A stretch of DNA of 49,433 bases, taken from contig JAKPJZ010000195.1 in assembly GCA_029553955.1 (NCBI GenBank), forward strand, positions 1-49,433, given 5' to 3'. A program made the translations under genes and the position numbers. The DNA is from Chloroflexota bacterium. Lineage in GTDB: Bacteria > Chloroflexota > Anaerolineae > SpSt-313. Of the stretch, positions 1 to 11,068 are shown piece after piece. Positions within the stretch are counted from its first letter, which is position 1. The number at the start of each line of letters is the position of its first letter. Below the pieces are notes generated by a model. The model did no database searches and had not been told where the DNA came from. It saw only the letters and a list, made by a program, of their open reading frames with translations.

Positions 1-3
1 GGT

Positions 4-125
<122 letters not shown>

Positions 126-142
126 ACCTGTTTTTGATTCCA

Positions 143-224
143 ACTGAAACGGGGTGTGGTGGGTTTTGCCTGCGGCTGTTCCACGGAACAGCCGCAGGCA
201 AAACCCACCACACCCCGTTTCAGT
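143..224. repeat. long perfect palindrome after 5S copy 1 (40-bp arms, 2-nt loop)
   Basis: Bases 143-182 are the exact reverse complement of 185-224, with only AC between. The arms contain GGGGTGTGGTGGGTTTTGCC. It lies 18 bp after the 5S gene and upstream of the 23S promoter, so it could end the transcript carrying the first 5S, although no U-tract follows. It belongs to the set of long intergenic palindromes found throughout the window. The remaining spacer to the 23S promoter (225-337) shows only a short direct repeat, GGCCCTTAAAACC, twice. Confidence 0.9.
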
Positions 225-337
225 AACGACACCCTCTATCGCTCAGGTGCAGGGAGGCGAGCACGGACCCGGCCCTTAAAACCTCCGCGCCGGCCCTTAA
301 AACCGGGCTGCGCAGCGCCCCTTGGCCCGCATTCGGT

Positions 338-366
338 TTGACCCTCCGCGACGCTGCGTCTACAAT
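338..366 (+). promoter_or_regulatory. sigma70-type promoter for 23S-5S
   Basis: TTGACC (338-343), a 17-bp spacer, and TACAAT (361-366). Transcription would start near 373, about 90 nt before the mature 23S. This is the best-scoring promoter in the spacer and implies that 23S and the second 5S form their own transcription unit, separate from the upstream 5S. Confidence 0.75.
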
Positions 367-419
367 GGCGGTCGTGATCGTGGCGCAACAGGCGCCATCT
401 CTGTTCAGCGGTAGCACCT

Positions 420-439
420 TAATAACTGAACAGAATGCG
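420..439 (+). other. 23S processing stem, 5' strand (pairs with 3850-3869)
   Basis: The 20 bases TAATAACTGAACAGAATGCG are exactly complementary to 3850-3869, which lies just beyond the 23S 3' end. The two strands enclose the whole 23S gene. Such a long duplex is the normal RNase III substrate for excising pre-23S rRNA. Confidence 0.85.
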
Positions 440-461
440 AAGGCTTCAAGACGCATCACGC

Positions 462-3830
<3,369 letters not shown>

Positions 3831-3849
3831 GCTGATGCGCTTGGGCCGA

Positions 3850-3869
3850 CGCATTCTGTTCAGTTATTA
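3850..3869 (+). other. 23S processing stem, 3' strand
   Basis: Exact complement of 420-439. Together they form the 20-bp duplex that closes the pre-23S loop. Confidence 0.85.
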
Positions 3870-3879
3870 GGGCGCTACG

Positions 3880-3972
3880 GCGTGATGCGTAATGCGTGAT
3901 GCGTGATGCCGCAAGGCGCCGGGTTCTGCACTGGCGATATAACGCATCACGCAGTACGCAGTGCGCATTACG
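3880..3972. repeat. GCGTGATGCGTAATG-type repeat in the 23S-5S spacer
   Basis: Short units GCGTGATGCGTAATGCGTG are followed ~40 bp later by inverted units GCATCACGCAGTACGC and GCGCATTACG, so a hairpin can form. It fills the whole 23S-5S spacer and ends right at the second 5S. Related repeats occur at 14643-14690 and 48208-48306. Confidence 0.75.
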
Positions 3973-4094
<122 letters not shown>

Positions 4095-4212
4095 ACCCGT
4101 TCTTGATTCCCAAGCGGTCAGCCATCGGGCCTCAGCCGCCAGCGCTACGCTGGTGACCAGTCACTGTTCAGCCTGTCATTGCTTCGCTGCGGCTGTTGAG
4201 AGATTTCCCGTT

Positions 4213-4359
4213 TGTCATTGCGAGGAGGCCGCAGCCGACGAAGCAATCTCCATGTCCGACGTGGAGATTGCTTCGTCGGCTGCGGCCTCCTCGCAATGAC
4301 AGCAATAGTTTCTGTGCTTGCCCATGCCGCCGCGCGGCATGGGATACTCGCAATGACAG
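4213..4359. repeat. GTCATTGCGAG two-hairpin interspersed repeat
   Basis: Unit 1 (4213-4301) runs TGTCATTGCGAGGAGGCCGC ... CTCGCAATGACAG and is a near-perfect hairpin with GAAGCAATCTCCATGTCCGA at its tip. Unit 2 continues through TTTCTGTGCTTGCCCATGCC, a GGCATGGG hairpin and ATACTCGCAATGACAG. It fills the spacer between 5S and the glmU promoter and may act as a terminator for the rRNA unit. The stretch 4095-4212 contains only a partial copy (CTGTCATTGCTTCGCTGCGG) and nothing coding. Confidence 0.85.
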
Positions 4360-4386
4360 TCTGAACACGTTTAGCCCCGTTCATAT

Positions 4387-4415
4387 TTGCAGAATCGTCC
4401 CCACCGTGTTAGAAT
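4387..4415 (+). promoter_or_regulatory. promoter of glmU
   Basis: TTGCAG (4387-4392), a 17-bp spacer, and TAGAAT (4410-4415), giving a ~50-nt leader before the glmU start. Confidence 0.65.
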
Positions 4416-4472
4416 ACCCCCCGTTCGCCAGTGGCGGACAGCCGTCAAGGCTCTCAGGAGGCCCGAGGTAGC

Positions 4473-5897
4473 ATGAATGTAGCGAGCGTTATTCTGGCTG
4501 CCGGGGCGGGCACGCGCATGCGCTCCAAGCTGCCCAAGGTGCTGCACCCCCTGGGTGGCCAGCCGATGATCATGTACACCATCAACCTGGCCATGCAGGT
4601 TTCGTCGCAGCCCCCCGTGCTCGTCATTGGGCATGGGGCCAAGCTGGTGCGCGACCGCGTGGGCGACTGTGTGCGCTATGTGCTCCAGGAGCAGCGCCTG
4701 GGCACCGGGCATGCCACGCTTCAGGCGCGTGATGAGCTGCGCGGCCGCTCCGACGCCGTCCTCGTGCTCTTTGGCGATATGCCGCTCCTCACGCCACCCG
4801 GGGTCACCCGGCTGCTCGAGGCCTTTGCCCAGAACCTGCCTACCATTGCCCTGCTCACGCTGACCGTGCCTGAAGGGGCCGATGCCATGGGCTTTGGCCG
4901 CCTCGTGCGCGATGCCGAGGGCCGGCCCACGGCCATCGTCGAAGAGGTGGTGGCCACGCCCGAGCAGTTGCGCATCCGCGAACTGAACGCAGGCATCTCT
5001 TGCTACCGGGCCGACTGGCTGTGGGACCACCTCACGCAGCTCCACGTCAGCGCCAAGGGCGAGTACTATCTCACCGACCTGGTGGCCATGGCGGCGAGCG
5101 AGGGCGAGCAGGTGGTGACGGTGTCGGTCGAGGACCCCACCGACCTGCTGGGCATCAACGACCGCATCCACTTGGCGCAGGCCGAGGCCATCCTGCGCCA
5201 GCGGGTCAACACCGAGCTGATGCGCGGCGGCGTGACCCTGATCGACCCGGCGAGCACCTACGTCGAGGTGGGCGTGCGGGTGGCCCCCGATACGGTGATT
5301 TACCCCAACACGCATCTCCTGGGCGATACCTCGGTCGGCGATGACTGCATCATCGGGCCCAACGCCGTCATACGCGATTCCACCATTGGCCCTCGCTGCC
5401 AGATCGTGGCCTCGATGCTCGATTCTGCGGTCCTCGGCGCCGATGTCAGTGTGGGTCCCTTTGCGCGGCTGCGCAACGGCGCCCGGCTCGACAGCGGCGT
5501 GCACATGGGCAACTTTGGCGAGGTCAAGAACTCGTACCTCGGCCCGGGCACCAAGATGGGCCACTTTAGCTACGTGGGCGACGCCACCATCGGTGCCAAG
5601 GTCAACATCGGCGCCGGCACGGTATTCTGCAACTATGACGGCGAGCGCAAGCACGCGACGCTGGTTGGCGAGCAGGTCTTTATCGGCTCGGGCACCATGC
5701 TGGTGGCGCCGCTGCGCGTGGGGCCGGGCGCCAAGATCGGCGCCGGCTCGGTGGTGACCCACGATGTGCCGGCCGACACGGTGGTCTACGGGGTGCCGGC
5801 GCAGCAGCGCGGCAAGGTGCACGGCGACGAAGTGGCGGAACAGCCCGAGGAAGCTGTGAGCGAGGAACAGCGCCTCTCGGAGGAAGGTGGAGCGTGA
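4473..5897 (+). CDS. glmU: bifunctional UDP-N-acetylglucosamine pyrophosphorylase / glucosamine-1-phosphate N-acetyltransferase GlmU
   Basis: Makes UDP-GlcNAc, the precursor of peptidoglycan, in the cytoplasm, by acetylating GlcN-1-P and then uridylylating it. The N-terminal nucleotidyltransferase domain (about 1-230) opens with the signature LAAGAGTRMRSKLPK. The C-terminal half is a left-handed beta-helix acetyltransferase with GNFGEVKNS, GHFSYVGD (catalytic His), NIGAGTVFCNYDG and FIGSGTMLVAPL. The 474-residue length is near the family norm; the tail after the helix is acidic (PEEAVSEEQ). The start is the ATG 11 nt after AGGAGG (4456-4461); an in-frame ATG 42 nt upstream lacks such a site. 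It overlaps cdd by GTGA. Confidence 0.95.
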   Translation: MNVASVILAAGAGTRMRSKLPKVLHPLGGQPMIMYTINLAMQVSSQPPVLVIGHGAKLVRDRVGDCVRYVLQEQRLGTGHATLQARDELRGRSDAVLVLFGDMPLLTPPGVTRLLEAFAQNLPTIALLTLTVPEGADAMGFGRLVRDAEGRPTAIVEEVVATPEQLRIRELNAGISCYRADWLWDHLTQLHVSAKGEYYLTDLVAMAASEGEQVVTVSVEDPTDLLGINDRIHLAQAEAILRQRVNTELMRGGVTLIDPASTYVEVGVRVAPDTVIYPNTHLLGDTSVGDDCIIGPNAVIRDSTIGPRCQIVASMLDSAVLGADVSVGPFARLRNGARLDSGVHMGNFGEVKNSYLGPGTKMGHFSYVGDATIGAKVNIGAGTVFCNYDGERKHATLVGEQVFIGSGTMLVAPLRVGPGAKIGAGSVVTHDVPADTVVYGVPAQQRGKVHGDEVAEQPEEAVSEEQRLSEEGGA

Positions 5898-6283
5898 GTC
5901 CGGAGGAACTCGTCGAAGTCGCCATCGCTGCCCGCGCGCACGCCTACTGCCCCTACTCCGATTTCGCGGTCGGCGCCGCCGTCGAGACGGAGGCGGGCCG
6001 CGTCTACAGTGGCTGTAACGTCGAGAATGTTTCGTCGGGGCTCTCGATATGCGGCGAGCGTGCGGCCGTCTTTGCGGCCGTGTCGGGTGGCGAGCGCATG
6101 CTGCGCGCCCTGGCCGTCGTCACCGCCGACGGCTCTATGCCCTGTGGCGCCTGCCGCCAGGTGCTGGCCGAATTCGCCGGCGCCGACCTGCCCATCTACA
6201 TCGCCACGCCCGACGGCGCCTACCAGACCCTGACCCTGGGCGAGTTGTTGCCGAGGCCGTTTAGTTCGCCGCTGGTGCAGTGA
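5894..6283 (+). CDS. cdd: cytidine deaminase
   Basis: Zinc-dependent deaminase converting cytidine and deoxycytidine to uridine forms, in pyrimidine salvage. At 129 residues it matches the homotetrameric class. Visible motifs are YCPYSDFAVGAA (substrate binding), the zinc/catalytic site CGERAAVFAAV (Cys and Glu) and PCGACRQVL (two zinc Cys). The start is the GTG inside the glmU stop (GTGA), so the two are translationally coupled; the shared link may be uridine nucleotide supply for UDP-GlcNAc (inference). Confidence 0.93.
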   Translation: MSPEELVEVAIAARAHAYCPYSDFAVGAAVETEAGRVYSGCNVENVSSGLSICGERAAVFAAVSGGERMLRALAVVTADGSMPCGACRQVLAEFAGADLPIYIATPDGAYQTLTLGELLPRPFSSPLVQ

Positions 6284-6334
6284 TGCGTGAATGGATCTGT
6301 GCGCTACAACGCGGCGCATGGCGGGTGATGTGCT

Positions 6335-7246
6335 ATGCCTATTGAGAAGGGGGGCGGGGGCCCGCAGCGGGGCGATGCGTGGACGGTGGCGAGCGGGCAG
6401 GCCGCGCGCTGGATCGGCGTGGAGCTGGACGTGCGGGCGCCGCGCACCTGGTTTGGCCCTTCCTGGGCCATGCTCGGCGGCGTCCTCTCCAGCGGCGGGC
6501 TGGCGTTCGACCCGCGCAGCCTGGTGTTGCTGGCGCTGGCCTGGCTGGTGAGCGAGCCCCTGCTCGGCTCGCTGGCGGCGCTCTCTATGGAGATGGCCCG
6601 GCTGCGCCGTGAGGCGACGCTGCCGCCGCTGCCGGCGGGGCAGTGGCGCCTGCCCTACGTGCAGCCCGGCTCGCCCGGCGGGCGGCTCTTGGGCGCCCTG
6701 GCGGCCCAGGCGGCGCGCCTGCAGTGGAACTGGCGCGCGATGGCCGGCGCCGCGCCGCGCTGGGCGCTGCTGGCGCTCATTACCCTCGTGCTCGGCGCAG
6801 CGGCCGGTGCCTGGACGGCCGCGGTGGCCATCCTGGCGGTGCTGGCCCTGCTGTGGGTCGCGGCCTCGCGGCCGCTGCAGCGCGCGGAGCGCGAGGTCGT
6901 GGCTGCGGCGCACCTTCTGGCGGCCTGGCTGCTGGGGCACGGCGCCTTTGCCGCGGTCGACTATCGCACGCTGCTGGTGGGCCTGGGCTTTGCCGCCATC
7001 TGGTACGCGTGGACGCGCCGCCCGCCGCTCTTGCGGCTGCTTGTGGTGGTGCACGTGCTTCTGGCGGGGTTGCTGGCCGCGCTGCACGCGCCCCTGGCGG
7101 CCGGCGGCGTGCTGCTGCTGGCCGTGCCGCTCGTGGTGCTGCTGCCGGCCAACGCGAGCAGCCAGCGCAGCTATCTGCAGCATACCCAGGCGTTCCTGAT
7201 GGCGAGCCTGTTTCTGGCGGCATGGGGCCTCGTCTGGCCGCTCTGA
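6335..7246 (+). CDS. polytopic membrane protein of unknown function
   Basis: A 303-residue protein I do not recognise. It is very rich in Ala, Leu and Trp. Hydrophobic stretches appear around residues 60-85 (LVLLALAWLV), 143-180 (WALLALITLVLGAAAGAW ...), 190-215, 230-260 (LLRLLVVVHVLLAGLLAAL) and 260-300. The N-terminal ~25 residues are polar. It begins 51 bp after cdd and its last 25 bases overlap the next gene, so it is probably part of the glmU unit. The start ATG has only a weak upstream purine run; a GTG 17 codons later is possible. Confidence 0.6.
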   Translation: MPIEKGGGGPQRGDAWTVASGQAARWIGVELDVRAPRTWFGPSWAMLGGVLSSGGLAFDPRSLVLLALAWLVSEPLLGSLAALSMEMARLRREATLPPLPAGQWRLPYVQPGSPGGRLLGALAAQAARLQWNWRAMAGAAPRWALLALITLVLGAAAGAWTAAVAILAVLALLWVAASRPLQRAEREVVAAAHLLAAWLLGHGAFAAVDYRTLLVGLGFAAIWYAWTRRPPLLRLLVVVHVLLAGLLAALHAPLAAGGVLLLAVPLVVLLPANASSQRSYLQHTQAFLMASLFLAAWGLVWPL

Positions 7247-7929
7247 TTGCGGCGGGGGCGGGCCTGGGCGTGCTGGGCCTGCTGGCCTATTGGGCGCTCG
7301 TGCTCTCGGAGGGCGTCTACCTGGGCCCGTGGGTGGTGACCTGGCTGTACGATCGTGTGGCGCCCCGCTACGACCGCATCAAGAACTCGTGCCCTGAGGA
7401 TGACTCCCGCTGCCTGGCGCGGCCGCTGTTGCTCGCACTGGATGCGGTGCCCGCGCCACTCGTGCTCGACGTGGCGACCGGCACCGGGCGCCTGCCGCTC
7501 GCGCTCGAGGCCGAGGCCGATTTTGCCGGGCGCGTGGTGGGCGTCGATCGCTCGGCGAGGATGCTCGCCGAGGCGCGGCGCAAGCCGGCCGGCGTGCAGC
7601 AGGAGGCGCTGTGCCTGGCCCGCGCCGACGCCGGGCGCCTGCCCTTCCCCGACGCCATCTTTCATGCTGTGGCCTGTATCGAGGCGCTCGAGTTCACCCA
7701 GCGGCCGCGCGAGACCGTGCGCGAGATGGTGCGCGTGCTCAGGCCGGGTGGCGTGCTGCTCGTCTCCAACCGCGTGGGTTGCGATGCCCTCGCCTACCCC
7801 GGCCGCCTGTGTGGCCGCGGCCGCCTCGAACGCGCCCTGCACCGCCTGGGCCTCGAAGCGGTCGAGAGCGAGCGCTGGCAGGTGTACTATGACCTGGTGT
7901 GGGCGAGGAAGGGGAGCACTGATACTTGA
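7222..7929 (+). CDS. class I SAM-dependent methyltransferase with N-terminal membrane segment
   Basis: Likely a methyltransferase acting at the membrane. Residues ~5-28 are one hydrophobic segment (AALIAAGAGLGVLGLLAY), followed by YDRVAPRYDRIK, a motif typical of UbiE/COQ5-like enzymes. Motif I is LDVATGTGRLPL, with VVGVDRSARML for the acidic ribose-binding residue, DAGRLPFPDAIF and VRVLRPGGVLLVSNR. The substrate is unknown. The chosen ATG overlaps the end of the preceding membrane-protein gene; the reading frame stays open further upstream, but that part is only a shadow of the preceding gene. Confidence 0.8.
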   Translation: MGPRLAALIAAGAGLGVLGLLAYWALVLSEGVYLGPWVVTWLYDRVAPRYDRIKNSCPEDDSRCLARPLLLALDAVPAPLVLDVATGTGRLPLALEAEADFAGRVVGVDRSARMLAEARRKPAGVQQEALCLARADAGRLPFPDAIFHAVACIEALEFTQRPRETVREMVRVLRPGGVLLVSNRVGCDALAYPGRLCGRGRLERALHRLGLEAVESERWQVYYDLVWARKGSTDT

Positions 7930-7954
7930 AGCGTTCGGCATTCTGTGGTAATCT
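7926..7954 (+). promoter_or_regulatory. promoter of argF-cdaA-cdaR-der
   Basis: TTGAAG (7926-7931), a 17-bp spacer, and TAATCT (7949-7954), ending 26 bp before the argF start. No ARG-box-like palindrome stands out. Confidence 0.6.
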
Positions 7955-7980
7955 ACACAGCAACAACATGGAGAGTCCGC

Positions 7981-8901
7981 ATGAAGAAGGATTTCATCAG
8001 TCTGGCGGACCTGGCGCCGGCCGAGATTCAGGGCCTGCTCGACGAGGCGGTGGCCCTCAAGGCCGAGTGGCAGCGCGGCGGCAACAAGCCGCTGCTGGGT
8101 GGCAAGGCGCTCGGCATGATCTTCCAAAAGCCGTCGCTGCGCACCCGGGTGTCGTTCGAGATGGGCATGCACCACCTCGGCGGCAGCGCCATATGCCTCT
8201 CTCCCGACGAGATTGGCCTGGGCAAGCGCGAGAGCGTGGCCGATGTGGCCCGCGTGCTGAGCCGCTATGTCGACGGCATCATGGCCCGCGTCTTTGCTCA
8301 CAGCCTGATCCTCGAGCTGGCGCGCCATTCGGCGGTGCCGGTGATCAACGGCCTGTCGGACTATAACCATCCCTGCCAGGGCGTGGCCGACCTGCTCACC
8401 ATCTATGAGAAGCTGGGCTCGCTGAAGGGTGTGACGCTGGCCTATGTGGGCGATGCCAACAACGTCCTCACCTCGCTGCTCTTTGGCGGCAGCAAGCTGG
8501 GCATGCGTGTGGTCGCCGCGACCCCGCCCGACTATGCGCCCAGTCCCGAGGTGCTGGAGCCGGCGCGGCGCTTCGCCGCAGAGAGCGGCGGCGCCGTGGA
8601 GGTGACTGCCGACCCGCACGCCGCAGTGCGCGGGGCTGACGTCATCTATACCGACACCTGGACGAGCATGGGGCAAGAGGCCGAGCGCGAGCAGCGGCTG
8701 CAGGTCTTCCCGCCCTACCAGGTGAACGCGAGGCTGGTGAGCGAGGCCAAGCCCGAGGCCATCGTGATGCACTGCCTGCCCGCCCATCGCGGCGAAGAGA
8801 TCACCGATGAGGTGATGGACGGGCCACACTCGGCGGTTTTCGATCAGGCCGAGAATCGCATGCACGCGCAGAAGGCGGTTCTCGCGAGCCTGATGAGGTA
8901 G
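7981..8901 (+). CDS. argF: ornithine carbamoyltransferase
   Basis: Transfers carbamoyl from carbamoyl phosphate to ornithine, forming citrulline in arginine biosynthesis. The N-terminal carbamoyl-phosphate site is [19 protein letters not shown] (SxRTR). Further sites are HPCQ ([14 protein letters not shown]), the ornithine-binding DTWTSMGQE and [15 protein letters not shown]. The 306-residue length is typical. The ATG follows GGAGAG at a 5-nt spacing. No other arginine gene is near; instead it leads a c-di-AMP and ribosome-assembly group, which is unusual company. Confidence 0.96.
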   Translation: MKKDFISLADLAPAEIQGLLDEAVALKAEWQRGGNKPLLGGKALGMIFQKPSLRTRVSFEMGMHHLGGSAICLSPDEIGLGKRESVADVARVLSRYVDGIMARVFAHSLILELARHSAVPVINGLSDYNHPCQGVADLLTIYEKLGSLKGVTLAYVGDANNVLTSLLFGGSKLGMRVVAATPPDYAPSPEVLEPARRFAAESGGAVEVTADPHAAVRGADVIYTDTWTSMGQEAEREQRLQVFPPYQVNARLVSEAKPEAIVMHCLPAHRGEEITDEVMDGPHSAVFDQAENRMHAQKAVLASLMR

Positions 8902-8921
8902 TACGCCCCAGGAAGGTGTTC

Positions 8922-9779
8922 GTGGCCGACATTCAGTGGTTCCTGACACGGCTGACGCCGTCGGACGTGGTGGACATACTGCTCGTGGCGCTGGTTTTCT
9001 ACGGCGTGCTACTCTTGATGCGGGGCACGCAGGCCGTGGCTCTGTTGCGTGGCGTCATCGTGCTCCTCCTGTCGGCCATCCTGGTCAGCAGTATCTTTCG
9101 TCTGACCGCCTTCAACTGGCTGATCCGTGGCCTGCTGCCGGCCCTGGCCGTGGCCATCCCGGTGATCCTGCAGCCTGAGCTGCGCCGCGTGTTGGAACGG
9201 CTGGGGCGGCCGGCGGGGCTGGTGCCGTGGGGCGGCCGCGCAGTGGCGACCGAGCGCACGCTCGACGCGGTGACCGCGGCAACGCGCTGGCTTGCGGAGC
9301 ACAAGTTCGGCGCGCTGATCGTGTTGGAGCGTGAGACGGGCCTGCAGGAGTACGTGGACCGCGGCGTGAGCATCGACGCCACCGTGAGCCCCGAGCTGCT
9401 GCTGACGATCTTTTTCCCCAACACGGCCCTGCATGATGGCGCAGCGATCATCCGCGGCGACCGGCTCGTCGCGGCCGGCTGCGTCCTGCCGCTCACCGAG
9501 AGCATGGTCATCGACAGCCGCCTGGGCACGCGCCACCGGGCCGCCCTGGGCGTGACCGAGCAGACCGACGCCATCACGGTGGTTGTCTCCGAAGAATCGG
9601 GCATCATCTCCATCGCCTACAACGGCCGCATGGTGCGGCACCTCGACGAGCGACGGCTGAGGAAGATCCTGCAGGCGCTGTGCCAGCCCCAGCTTCAGGT
9701 CAACAGCCTGGCGCGCTGGTTTACGCGGCGCGAGCCGCACACGGAAGACAAGGGCGGAAGGGAGTCAGCGACGGCATGA
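8922..9779 (+). CDS. cdaA: diadenylate cyclase CdaA (DacA)
   Basis: Makes the second messenger c-di-AMP from two ATP at the membrane. Three hydrophobic segments occupy roughly residues 17-80, and the DAC domain follows with both catalytic motifs, LHDGAAII (DGA near 172) and GTRHRAALG (RHR near 205). The start is chosen as the GTG at 8922, five nt after AGGAAGG (8910-8916); a GTG at 8916 overlaps that site. The gene is followed by cdaR through an ATGA overlap, the conserved CdaA-CdaR pairing seen in Firmicutes. In those bacteria glmM usually follows; here der does. Confidence 0.94.
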   Translation: MADIQWFLTRLTPSDVVDILLVALVFYGVLLLMRGTQAVALLRGVIVLLLSAILVSSIFRLTAFNWLIRGLLPALAVAIPVILQPELRRVLERLGRPAGLVPWGGRAVATERTLDAVTAATRWLAEHKFGALIVLERETGLQEYVDRGVSIDATVSPELLLTIFFPNTALHDGAAIIRGDRLVAAGCVLPLTESMVIDSRLGTRHRAALGVTEQTDAITVVVSEESGIISIAYNGRMVRHLDERRLRKILQALCQPQLQVNSLARWFTRREPHTEDKGGRESATA

Positions 9780-11068
9780 GCGAGCGTGGCGGGCGCCCCC
9801 GGCGCACTCAAGGCGGGCGTTTCTGGTGGGCCGACGCCAGCTCTGCTGCCCTAGCCCTGCTCTTGGCCACGGTGGTCTGGGTGGTGGCCATTTACGAGCA
9901 AGACCCGCCGCGCACCGACCCCTTTGACGGTATCCCCATCAAGTACGTCAACCTCGGCCCTGGCCTGGAGATGGTGGGCACCGTGACCGAGCGTGCCAAC
10001 CTGCAAGTCCGCGCGCCCACAAGTCACCTGCAGTCGCAGGCGGTCTCGTCCAGCGTCCTCGAGGCGATGGTCGACCTGCAGGGCCTGGGCGAGGGCGTGC
10101 ACAATGTGGACGTCAGGGTGCAGTCGTTCGACAAGTCGGCGCTCGTGGTGGGCCACACACCGGCGCGGGTGGTCGTGCACCTCGAGCAGCGCATCCAGCG
10201 CGAGCTGGACGTGCAGCCTGTGATGGCTGACCCCGAGACGGTGCCGCTGGGCTTCGAAGCGGCGCCGCCTGTGGCCAGCCCCAGGCGCGTCACGGTGAGG
10301 GGTCCACGCTCGCTGGTCGAGCAGGTCGACAAGGTGGAAGCGCGAGTCTGGCTGCGCGGCAGCAAATCGGCGATTGAGGCCCCGGTCGGCCTGGTGGCGC
10401 TCGACGCCGGCGGCGGGGCGGTCACTGGGGTCGATATCGTGCCCGCGACCGCCACCGTAGCCCTGAGCGTGGAGCAACTGGCCGAGTTCCGTGACGTCTC
10501 GATCCGTGTGCCCGCGCCGGGCACGCCTGCGGCCGGCTATTGGATCAGCAATATCACCGTCGAGCCGGCGGCGGTCACCGTGCAGGGCCGCCCCGAGATC
10601 ATCCGCCAGATGGCCTCGGTGGTCGAGACGCTGCCGGTCGACGTCACCGGGGTCAAAGAGAGCTTTACGCGGCGCGTCTCGCTGAACCTGCCGGAAGGGG
10701 TGACGGTGTACAGCGCCGGCACGAGTGGGCAGACCGTGCTCGTGCAGGTCGAGGTGACGCCGATCATCGGCGGCAAGACCATGCAGCCCAAGATCGAGTG
10801 GCTGGGGCTGCGCAGCGGCTATGTGGTCAATATCACGCCCAGCACCGTCGATGTGATCCTCTCGGGGCCGCTGCCCGAGCTGCAGGCGCTGCAGGTCGAG
10901 GACGTGCATGTGGTGGTGAACCTGTTCGGGTTGGGACCGGGCCGCTTCCAGGTGGTGCCGACGGTGCAGTTGCCTGACGGCTCGAACCTCAAGGTCGAGA
11001 GGATGGCGCCCGATGCGGTGGAGGTGACGATTACCGCAGAAACCGCGAAAGGCACAGCAACGCCATGA
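9776..11068 (+). CDS. cdaR: CdaR/YbbR-like regulator of diadenylate cyclase
   Basis: Membrane-anchored extracytoplasmic protein that modulates CdaA in Firmicutes. One transmembrane segment lies near residues 20-38 (SAALALLLATVVWVVAI), followed by repeated YbbR beta domains of ~85 residues. Recurring phrases mark the repeats: VTVRGPRSLVEQVDKVEARV, VTVQGRPEIIRQMASVVETL and TVDVILSGPLPELQALQ. The 430-residue length fits four or so repeats. The ATG overlaps the cdaA stop, and its own stop overlaps the der start. Confidence 0.9.
   Translation: MSERGGRPRRTQGGRFWWADASSAALALLLATVVWVVAIYEQDPPRTDPFDGIPIKYVNLGPGLEMVGTVTERANLQVRAPTSHLQSQAVSSSVLEAMVDLQGLGEGVHNVDVRVQSFDKSALVVGHTPARVVVHLEQRIQRELDVQPVMADPETVPLGFEAAPPVASPRRVTVRGPRSLVEQVDKVEARVWLRGSKSAIEAPVGLVALDAGGGAVTGVDIVPATATVALSVEQLAEFRDVSIRVPAPGTPAAGYWISNITVEPAAVTVQGRPEIIRQMASVVETLPVDVTGVKESFTRRVSLNLPEGVTVYSAGTSGQTVLVQVEVTPIIGGKTMQPKIEWLGLRSGYVVNITPSTVDVILSGPLPELQALQVEDVHVVVNLFGLGPGRFQVVPTVQLPDGSNLKVERMAPDAVEVTITAETAKGTATP

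Noticed and set aside
143..224. Hairpin telomere or replication origin in the long palindromes
   Set aside because: There are about ten dispersed copies in one contiguous window and no DnaA boxes or partition genes; a telomere would be unique.
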